Assembly (NCBI RefSeq): GCF_028583425.1
Contig: NC_072801.1
Coordinates: forward strand, 19,488,001-19,552,000
Length of the DNA stretch: 64,000 nt
Reading direction: 5' to 3'
Origin: Eublepharis macularius
Lineage: Eukaryota; Chordata; Lepidosauria; Squamata; Eublepharidae
In this document: piece after piece, positions 22,320 through 31,003 of the stretch
How the letters are laid out: every line of letters begins with the position of its first letter
Numbering within the stretch: the stretch's first letter is position 1
The notes under the pieces: model-generated
What the model saw: only the letters and a program-made list of their open reading frames with translations
Databases searched by the model: none
What the model was told of the DNA's origin: nothing
Translations under genes and position numbers: made by a program

Positions 22320-24040
22320 CGTACAGTGTATAACCAAGGGTATGACCTGCGTCCAACACACTTTTGCTCAAAGAGTTATTTGTAATGTGTAATTATTTTC
22401 AGAAAACTTTTCCTAGCAGTACTCTTTACTTTCCTGGGTTTCATTTGTGGTGGTTTGCATCAAACAACATGTACAGCTCTGCGGCCTTGCTCTTGGTAAG
22501 AATTGCTCGAAGTAGAGAAATTTGAATAGCAAATAAATACTGTGGACTAAATGCTTCAGCGGCTTTTGGGACACATTAGTTGACATCTGAGCTGAAACAT
22601 TGGCAGTGAACAAAGATATAACAATGCTGATCAAACAGCCTGTGAGAGTAACAGGGCGTGACCTTCTGCTGGGAATTCATAGATGAATTGTGTGTACACC
22701 TCGGTTTGTGGTAAGTCACCATAGTCCTTGCTGCAAAGAATGAATTAACCAAGTCGTTAAGCTCAAACAAAAACAATACATGCTCCAGAGAAATTGTATA
22801 GCCAAGGAAGGACAAGGAAGAAATATGCACAAGGAAGGAGAATTTGGGAGAGTAGCAGAACTTCAGTCAACTTTATCTCCATATGCCCTAGTTTTCTTTC
22901 AGGACCGGAGGAGACCTACCAAGATCGTTGCTGGTAATGAGCATTGCTAATGATTGCGCTGTGTGCCTCTGTGGGACGCTAATTCTGAATGGGTTTCCGG
23001 GAGTTCAAGCGGTGTAGGTGTCAGCAGCACCTGTTGTCCTGCTAGCAGCAGGACGCTGCCTCCTCCCTTCCCCCTGGGATCCTGTGCCAGCTACCTCCTG
23101 AGAAAGAAACCGGCAGCCAGAGAGCTAAGGATGGTTTTTCAGCTGTTCTTTTTTTTGTTCTGATTAAAGTTCCAGGCAGTAATTCATCCAGCAATTTTCA
23201 GCCCTGGAGGAGTACCTGAATTAGAAGGTTGAGGTAAGCACGGGAGCGCTTTCTTTCTGTCTGTTGTCCAGAAGGGGATCATCTCTCCCTTTCCATTAGC
23301 TCTTGTTCTTTTGCACTGATGTCTGTTCTCCCATGTCACCCGTGGTTTCATGCCCTCTGCTGTCTCATCACGGATCTCTGTGCACAGTGCTCATGTTCTG
23401 AAATGAAAACTATCCTGTGTCAAGGTTGCCTTGGAAAAACAGATTCTTGACCTGAATCTCTCTCAATATTCCAGTTAGGAAAGGCACGTGGCTTTTATGA
23501 TGTGGTCTGAGTTCTAGACAGGTGGCATGTTAGTCTGCTGTCACCACAGAAACAAATGTTTCCTGTGACACCTTAAGGACAAGCAGATTTGTTGTGGCTA
23601 AAGCGTTTCTGCCCACTTTGAACGGTGGTTTTAAGTATGATTTGTTTTCATCCTGGGTACCTACCCTGCATTAATCACATGTATTGTGGTACAGGCACAC
23701 AGCACCATTGTCCCTATGCTAGTCATTGCACGTATTTCCTGAACGAGTAGCACTATTTGTATTTTCTTTCCTGTGCCACAATTTATTACAGTGTACAGCT
23801 GAACACATCTTATACAGCAGGAATAAAAATCTGTAGTGGAAACTATATTTTTGGGCAGTTTGGCATAGAGGCTTTAATAACTTGTACAAAGAATGAATAA
23901 ATGAGAAAAATAAAGATGAATATCTTTTTTTTCCATTTTAACTTTCCTTCTTTTTTCTTTCATTTTCTGTTTTCCTTCTTTTGTTTCTTCTTAGTCTTTC
24001 ACTAGAAAAAAAATCCAGTCTGTGCGGTTGCTGACATTTA
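22320..24040. other. Intergenic; possible untranslated 5' exon of TMC5 near 22900-23233
   Basis: No coding sequence is seen. GGTTGAG|GTAAGCACGGG at 23231-23243 is a strong donor-like site in a stretch richer in C and G than its surroundings. It could end a non-coding first exon of TMC5, whose first coding exon is preceded by an acceptor at 30853. This is inference only. Confidence 0.3.
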
Positions 24041-24044
24041 TTCT

Positions 24045-24245
24045 TTTAGACCTTTATATGGTGTTTTCCCTTCCCAATGGGGACGCAAAGTGGCTTGCAA
24101 CATTCCCTTCTACGTTTTTCCTCACAACAAACACCCTGTAAGATAAGCTAGGCTGAGGGAGAGCAACTGGCCCAAGATCACCCCAAGAGCTTCTGTGGCA
24201 GGGTGGGAGTTTGAACCTGGGTCTCTGGTGCTTGAGGGGTGGGGG
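24045..24245 (-). mobile_element. MIR/CORE-like SINE
   Basis: The plus strand shows ACCCTGTAAGATAAGCTAGG, GAGCAACTGGCCCAAGATCA and GTTTGAACCTGGGTCTC (B-box side), typical of MIR-like CORE-SINEs in reverse. Confidence 0.7.
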
Positions 24246-24611
24246 TTAGCCTGTGGCAACCAATGAGGAAGAGTTATCTTACACTGTTCTCCCTATCCTG
24301 GGAATAAAAACACAGGACCTAGATTTCTCCCCCAGGCCTCTGAACTAGCACACAGCAAACAGGAATCAAAATAAAGGAATTGGCTGTTGACCACTGGGGA
24401 CAAGGGGGTCATTGAATGTGTGCCTGAGGTCTGTGTATCATATGCATATCTTATAAATATACTTATATAAACAACGATTGCTTTGTCCAGTGCGCTCTTT
24501 GATTACAATGCTGAATATGAAGTCTTAGTGCTTGATAGCTGATGAATAGTTAAGTGTCACTGGCTTAGAATAAACCCTGTATTCCATACCCATCTTGTCA
24601 AACAAGCTTCA

Positions 24612-24845
24612 TTAAATCATAATAATATTAATAACAACTGCACTTTTATACCACTCTTCTAGACAGATTAGTGTCCCACCCAGAGCAGTGAACAAGTTAG
24701 TGTTATTATTATTCTCACAAGACAGCTGGGGCTGAGAGGAGTCATTTACTAAGCTCGTGGCAGTAGTGGGATTTGAACCAGTAGAGAGCTGATTCACAGC
24801 TGAACCACTTAACCACTGTGCTACAGCAGCTCTAAAATCCACTGA
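24612..24845 (-). mobile_element. tRNA-derived SINE (minus)
   Basis: The reverse complement reads TGTAGCACAGTGGTTAAG, then a B-box GGTTCAAATCCCAC and an AATAATAACACTAAC body. It is related to 16925-17130. Confidence 0.72.
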
Positions 24846-25608
24846 GCCTTCTTCAAGCAAGTATTCCTGAGGACTATTTAATGTGTCTCTGCCTTTTACA
24901 TGTTTGTGGCAAAAGTAGTATTCAAAATTACTTTCCGCTGAGCTTAGAGCAGGCCTAGCCTTAAAATGTTGAAAGTGTTAAAAATAGGGTGGGGGTGGGA
25001 AACCTGTTTGTTCAGAAGGCCTGGTGAGGTTTTTTTGTGCCCCACTTTAGGAAATGGAGGCATATTAATATTTGTGGCGGATCACCTGTCAAAAACAGAA
25101 GTTGCTTTTGTTCGCTGTGGAGTATTCTTAATGCATATAAGCTATCTTTGAATGTTTTGCCAATAAGGAAGTTAAAGCCACATATTGGTCTGTTGGGGGA
25201 AAAGATCTAAGGAAGGCTGATTAATGATTGCTAATGTCAATGGTCATAACTTTGTCAAGCTTCCTGAAAGGGCCAGGGTAGAATCCAAGGGACAAAACAA
25301 GCGAGCTGGTGATCACAGGGCTCTGTAAAAAGGTAAATTGCATATATGTGCGGCTAAGATTTCAATCTGGGCCCCGCAGGAAGGGAAGAGGGGAGTAAAC
25401 TATTCAACATCCCTCCAATTTTGTTTTGCCAACTGACGTTGGGCACCCATGTTGCCACTGCAGAAAGGGAAAAATTAGCATTATAAAAGGTAAGTCTTTT
25501 TCTTTAAAACTGTTGATAGCAGCACTGGGGACTTTGATTAGGGGTTAGTGGCTTGGCTAGCATCTTCCTTTCTGAATTATGGGTGCGTGTGTGTATGATT
25601 TCTGTTAA

Positions 25609-25800
25609 TACAGCAAGATTCAGGTCCAGTAGCGTTTTAAACCAGCAAGATTTCCATGGTATAAGTTTTCGAGAGTCAAGAGTCCCTTCAGCTGATCTGA
25701 CAAAGGGAGGTTTGACTCTCAAAAGCTTATACTCAGGAAATCTTGTTGCTCTTTAATGTGCTACTGCACTCGCTCTTCTACCAATATGGCTGTTCACCTG
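25609..25800 (+). repeat. Palindromic repeat of the AAAAGCTTATAC family
   Basis: The inner stem pairs CCATGGTATAAGTTTTCGAG with CTCAAAAGCTTATACTCAGG. The outer ends are AGATTCAGGTCCAGTAGC and GTGCTACTGCACTCG. It is followed by AATATGGCTGTTCACCT. Confidence 0.65.
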
Positions 25801-25995
25801 ACTCTTACTTTATACAGACTGACAAAGATCTGTGATTTCTATCACATCTGTTTTTGGCCCTTAGCTTGGCTGGTTAGTAAGAACAGGTGATTTCCAATAA
25901 AATTTCTTGCAGTGAAATTTGGGGAAAGGAATCTACAGCATAATTTTCACTTGATCATAATGAGCGTGGGAATCTTTGGTCTAACTTTAAAAAGG

Positions 25996-26070
25996 CTAGA
26001 TTCAGGTCCAGTACCACCTTAGAAACGAACTAGATTTCCAGGGTATGAGCTTTCTATCTTTAAGAGGCTA
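25996..26070 (+). repeat. Fragment of the same repeat family
   Basis: GATTCAGGTCCAGTACCACC followed by GATTTCCAGGGTATGAGC matches the left arm of 25609-25800. Confidence 0.6.
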
Positions 26071-26211
26071 GAGACTGATGTGTATTCCATCAGCTTTTAA
26101 AATTGTTTTTGAACTTAGCTTCTTAAAACATAATTGTTCAAAATGCTGTTGTAAGGAAAGGAGCCCATCAGGCTCTCGATTGGATAAGTTTAACACTCTG
26201 GTTCAGGCTCT

Positions 26212-26417
26212 GAGAGCCAAACTAAAAGTGACGTCTTACACAGGTTGGACACTAGTCGGCTTCCCTCAAGTTTTGATGGGAAATGTAGGCATCCTGGTCT
26301 TGCAGCTGTAATGGAGAGCCAAGCTGTAAAACCAGGACGCCTACATTTCCCATCAAAACTTGAGGGAAGCCGACTAGTGTCCAACCTGTGTAAGACGTCA
26401 CTTGTAGTTTGGCTCTG
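26212..26417. mobile_element. Foldback MITE, GAGCCAAACTA family
   Basis: The arms 26212-26299 and 26331-26417 are near-perfect reverse complements (GAGCCAAACTA, AGTGACGTCTTACACAGG, TTCCCTCAAGTTTTGATGGG). The spacer is only about 30 bp. Its ends resemble those of 40737-40946. No clear 8-bp duplication. Confidence 0.8.
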
Positions 26418-26594
26418 AGTTTGCACAGGCCCCAAACCAGGCCTGTTTTGAGAAAAGTTTCTCGACTCGCTGATCAGGCACATCTGCAAGTCATCGACAA
26501 TTTCTTGAGAATTGGCCTTGGGAATCCGGGCAGAGTGCGGCTGTGGTCACTATCAAGCAGTACTCCCCATATTTCTCATGCTAGCACTGCCAGT

Positions 26595-26652
26595 TAAGTA
26601 TCTAAGCCCTGATTGGTTCATGCTAAGTATCTAAGCCCTGATTGGTTCATGC
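26595..26652. repeat. Two perfect 29-bp tandem units with CCAAT-type cores
   Basis: TAAGTATCTAAGCCCTGATT plus GGTTCATGC occurs twice in direct succession. Each unit holds GATTGG, the reverse of a CCAAT box. Confidence 0.9.
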
Positions 26653-26861
26653 TCTGGTGGTCTGACGTAATGCAGGCCTGAAAATTACTGTGGTAATCTC
26701 TAGTCAGTACCTGTCTACCAGCTTGTGTGAGAGAGGCTTTACTTCCATGCTTCCTGCTTTCTAGCAGGACAAGAACTGAATGTGCGCAGATTGGGCTCTA
26801 AAGCCTTTGGTAAGGATCTCAGCCATGAAGCCAGAGATTGCCAGATATGCAGTATATTAGA

Positions 26862-27075
26862 AAAGAGCAAGAGTCCAGTATCACCTATAAGACTAACAAA
26901 ATTTGTGGTAGGGTAAGAGCTTTCATGAATACCTGAAGAAGTGTCTGAAGAAGTGAGCTGTGATTCACAAAAGCTCATCCTACTACAAATTTTGTTAATC
27001 TTATAAGTGCTGCTGGACTCTTGCTCTTCTCTACTGCTACAGACAGACTAACACGGCTACCCATCTTGATCTATC
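26862..27075. mobile_element. Palindromic repeat with TGAAGAAGTGAGCTGTG core
   Basis: The arms AGAGCAAGAGTCCAGTATCA and the mirrored right arm fold back (ACAAAATTTGTGGTAGGGTA against TACTACAAATTTTGTTA). It ends AACACGGCTACCCATCTTGA. It is the same family as 50506-50712, Penelope-like or an unclassified foldback. Confidence 0.75.
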
Positions 27076-27079
27076 AGTA

Positions 27080-28060
27080 CTATTTTAGTTAAGTGTATTT
27101 AGAATATCGAAGCTCTTATTTATTCTTGTGCTTGCCTTAATGCTTAACTGAAGAGTGGTTCCTGCTCAGCATATGCTCCTGAAATCTCTCTTTAATAAAT
27201 TACGATATATTTACCTGCCTGAGTCCAGAGAGAGCCCTTGGGAAGGCTGTGCTCAGCACACAGGAAAGGGAAAAAGGGGCCTGGGGTCTTGACACCTGTG
27301 TAAGTATCTGGTAGAATTGCAGAGAAAATTAAGCATTTAATTCCTATGAAAGTACTTGCTCAGCTGCATCCAAAACCACCTGAATGAGAACTAATCCATA
27401 ACGCAACCTACCATTTCTTTGAGGACAAACACAATACAACTATTTTAAGAACTGTCATTTAATTTTAATTAAGCAAAACAATAGAAATTATGGTACCATT
27501 TGGCTCTGCCAAAGTCTTAGATTTCTTGCCTGCAATGTCTCCCGCCTTGTATCTAGTAACTACGTAAAACAAGATAGCAGGTCAGGAGGGAAAAAAGACC
27601 TCCCTATCCTCAACAAATTGTGGTCTGGTTATCTTTATTGTTGGAGCTGTAAGAACAGAAGCTGAGGATGATAAGAAGTATTCTTCTTAAACTTGAAGAC
27701 TTCCTAGCTTCCCTCTTTTTGGTCTTAAATTAAAATTATAGTTTGCTTCCCCTCCCTGCCCCCATTCAAGGAGACGCTTGTAAACTAATACAGCTCATTA
27801 AATTATAATCTGGCACTAGCAGCAAGCTTCAGTCTCCACTGTACCTTTCCAGTTCAGGATGAATTAAGAAGCTGTTGCACACCAAAACAATCTGATTTTT
27901 TTTGAGGCTGATGTTACTGTGTCAATGCAAAAACTTGTCATTTATGATGTTAATCTACCACATTTTTTCATGTATCATTTTAATTTTCTTTGCATCCCGG
28001 ATAGAATCTATATCATTTAATAATGAATGATTGGGTAATAATTTAATATACTATTTTAAA
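27080..28060. other. Intergenic, nothing recognised
   Basis: AT-rich sequence without recognised genes or repeats. Confidence 0.5.
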
Positions 28061-28061
28061 A

Positions 28062-28150
28062 TACCAGCATGATGTAGTTGTTAAAGTGTTGACTAGGGTG
28101 TGGGAGACAAAAGTTCAAATCCCTGCTCAGCCATAGAAATTCACACAAAG
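28062..28150 (+). mobile_element. tRNA-derived SINE fragment
   Basis: CCAGCATGATGTAGTTGTTA gives an A-box-like start, and AAAGTTCAAATCCCTGC a B-box. It is the tRNA head of a MIR-like SINE. Confidence 0.65.
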
Positions 28151-28681
28151 TTTAAACACTTGTATTTTATACTTTGGTTTGATTTAGGGAAAATAAGGGA
28201 GAGAGAATTTCATGCTGTTTCCCGTATCAAGTCTTGAAGATTTCATCTGAGGAGGTTACAAGAAGCCACTGCATGTGTGGTGTTCTTTTATCATTTCCAG
28301 ATTTTGCTTTGTTTTCCGCTGTTTGTGTGGAAGGTAAATGTGCAAGATTTGGAGACGGAAAAGAATTTATTGATGCTGTTAGCTCTCCTTATAGCTGTAA
28401 TGGGGAGAGGAAAGAACAAGCAAGCCCAGGCAGAATCTAGGTGCACATACCGCACCTTCCCTTATGCTCTCGGTATCGGAGTCCAATTTGCTTTTGTTGA
28501 CTTGTCAGCGAGGACGTATTAAATTGCTTACTGCGGCTTTTGCTGCCAGCTATTTCCTGAAGACAAGATTGCAGATAATCAGCGTGGGTCTTAAAAAGAA
28601 ATTTCTGATCAACAGTAAAATGACCTTTGTGCTGAGGTATTTATCCTTAGGTGAAAGTATCTATAGACTTTAAGAGGCTTT

Positions 28682-30187
28682 TTTTTATAAATTTTTTTAT
28701 TTTTAATTGCTAACATCAAAAACTACAAGAAAAAGGGAACAGGGGGAGAGGGAAAAAACAACATATAAAAACACACACTACATCTACAAGTATTGTATTC
28801 CCTTCATAATACAATTATTTAAAGTTAAACTTTCTAATATGCTATTAGATTGGTAGATCTTATAAAATACAAACTACAGTCAGGATCAGGTCTTCTTCTC
28901 CCCCCCCCCCTCTGGGTCTCGGTCTCAGTTCTCTCTGAACAGCTACAGTAGCTGTGCTCCCTCCCTCCTCCCCACTCCCCCCTTCAGATTCTAAATCTTC
29001 TTCTTGCTGGAACTCTTGATGATTAAACACAAAGTCTCTCAGCTGTACTTCCGATATTATCTTGTAGGCTTGGTCTTTATATCTGAACCAGATGCCTTCC
29101 GGAAATAACCATTTGTATTTTATTTCACGCTTCCTCAGAAGAGCTGCAAACCTTTTATATTTGAATCTTCTTTTCCGAGCTAAAAATGGAACGTCCTTCA
29201 ATATCTTAACCTTATTGCCCAGAAAGTCCAAGTCCACATTGTACGAATTATATAAGATGGTGTCCCGAGTCTTCTTAGATGAAAAATCAATAATAATCTC
29301 GCGAGGCAGCTGACGCTTCGTTGCATATTTTGAAGATGTCCGACAGACTTCCAGAATATCGCTTTTTAACTCTTCTGTAGTTGCCTTTGCGGATGATGCC
29401 AAAAGTTCCAACACCAAATCCTTTAAGTTTTCACTTTCCTCCTCCTTCACATTCTGATGATGCAATACCGTCTGAGCACGATCCACTTGTAATCCTATCA
29501 ATTAATTCTCCAAAAGCTTTACTTCTTTGTTTGTTGCTTTCATGAGTACTGCATTTTCCCGAGCAGATTGCTCTGCCCCAGACGCTGCATCTTTAATGGT
29601 TTTCACTTCATTCTCAACTGAGCCAACCCTTTGTCCGATTTCATTTAGCTTATCAACAAAGGGCTTCATAGCTTCAACGACCGACCGTTTAACCACCTCT
29701 TCAAGAGTTTCTCCCTTCCCCTGTAGCGTCGCCAAAACCGATTTGCTCACAGCAGGGCTCTGCTTTTTCGTCGCCATCTTAGGTGGGGGGGAGACCGATA
29801 ACTAAGTTCCGAAACTCAGTGACGGGGGAGATATCCGGACCTTCTTAGCTTCAACTCCCACCAATCCTTCGCATACGCTTGGAATAGCAGAAGGGCTTCG
29901 CTTACTTACAGGTTTTCACCTTAAATCTGCTTGTTGCCGTTCTCCATGGCCCGGCAGCACGCGATGTGCTGCGCAAGTCTGCCGGCCTCCGTAGGAGCAG
30001 ACGGGCAATTTACCCCCTGTATCGACTTCAGGGGGCTCTTCCCGCAGCGCTCTGGACCCTGACCCCCTCACTGGGAGTCCTGGAGGTTAACCCTCGCAGG
30101 TCAACCACCCAGTCAGGCTGCTTGGCCGCTTCCTCCTGGACCTGTGGAGAGGAGCGTCCGACATGGCCGGGAAAACAAAACCGAATC
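28682..30187 (-). mobile_element. ORF1-only L1 (HAL1-like) insertion with 17-bp target duplication
   Basis: AGACTTTAAGAGGCTTT flanks it perfectly at 28665-28681 and 30188-30204. On the minus strand it reads: about 410 bp of GC-rich 5' UTR, an L1 ORF1, about 180 bp of 3' UTR and an A-rich tail (poly-T at 28682). There is no ORF2. Its 3' UTR resembles that of the L1 fragment at 51436-52077. It is either an ORF2-deleted L1 or a HAL1-like lineage, mobilised by an intact L1. Confidence 0.85.
28860..29777 (-). pseudogene. L1 ORF1p with one in-frame stop
   Basis: ORF1p is the trimeric RNA-binding chaperone of L1. The ATG is at 29777 (MATKKQSP). A coiled coil with heptads (KLNEIGQRVGSVENEVKTI) comes first. 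Next is the RRM, with LPREIIIDFSSKKTRDTIL. The C-terminal domain follows (KYKWLFPEGIWFRYKDQAYK), then an acidic tail and a stop at 28860-28862. A TAA at 29502-29504 interrupts the frame within the coiled coil. The same frame continues directly beyond it, so this is a point nonsense mutation rather than a frameshift. Total about 305 codons, somewhat under the usual L1 ORF1p length. Confidence 0.85.
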
Positions 30188-30204
30188 AGACTTTAAGAGG
30201 CTTT

Positions 30205-30854
30205 GTTTGTACCATTCGCTGAACCAAATACCAAAATGTTCAGAAATTCTGCAAACACTTTGGATTTTCTTGTGTTTTCAAAATGACGAAGATGATTTTG
30301 GAGGGTTTTCTTTGTAAGTTGTAACAAATCATTCCTCGTCTGAAGACAAGCGGTTGGGAAACTAAGAAGGGATTGTGCCACTAATACTTTACTAGGTGAG
30401 GAACTGGAAGAACCCTGAATGGATTTTTAGCATGTTTTCCTTCTTAAATAACAGCGTAGGCAGACTGTTTGTGTGGGTTTGGGTCAGGACCGAGATACAG
30501 GGTTGTGGAATGTATCTTAAATTGTTATTGTACTAAAATACATAATTGTAAAAAAATAGAGCAGTTCTGATACAGAGAACCTGGGACGGCATATAAATTG
30601 CAAGGCTGTGCTTGTGGGGGTAGCCCAGAGGAGGATCTTCTGTCCTATACAAGTGTCTCATGATGAGTGACTGGACATGTTTATACATTTGACCAGCCAG
30701 TAATCCCAGGAATGCACCATGCAGTTAAATTTATGGTAAACTTTGTTGGGTACATCCAGTTGGGTTCAGTGGATTATAATCCTGAATTAAAGCAAATGTA
30801 GTCTATAAACAATTCAGCCAAAAATGTTATTGAATGTAATTTCTTTTTAAATAG
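30205..30854. other. Sequence upstream of the TMC5 first coding exon
   Basis: No repeat or gene is recognised. It ends in TTCTTTTTAAATAG, a splice acceptor, so at least one upstream non-coding exon must exist. Confidence 0.5.
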
Positions 30855-31003
30855 GTTCAGAGTGAAGATATCACTAATGAAGAACTGATGCACTCTGCTG
30901 AAAGAATTTCCAAATACTTTCCTTGAAAAATGGCCTTTCACTACAATGATGCCTTTGAGAACCCAGACTACCATGACTCTGAAACACTGGAGCTTGACCG
31001 AGT
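30855..31003 (+). CDS. TMC5: TMC5 exon with start codon (5' UTR 30855-30929; coding 30930-31003)
   Basis: It follows acceptor AAATAG. The ATG at 30930 opens MAFHYNDAFENPDYHDSETL, an acidic tyrosine-rich start like the N-terminus of TMC5. The donor GTATGT at 31004 was chosen over the GTGTAT two bases earlier because only it keeps phase with the next exon. Confidence 0.82.

Noticed and set aside
28234..28673. Possible exons between 28.2 and 28.7 kb
   Set aside because: Short frames without splice-phase continuity or similarity to any protein I recognise.
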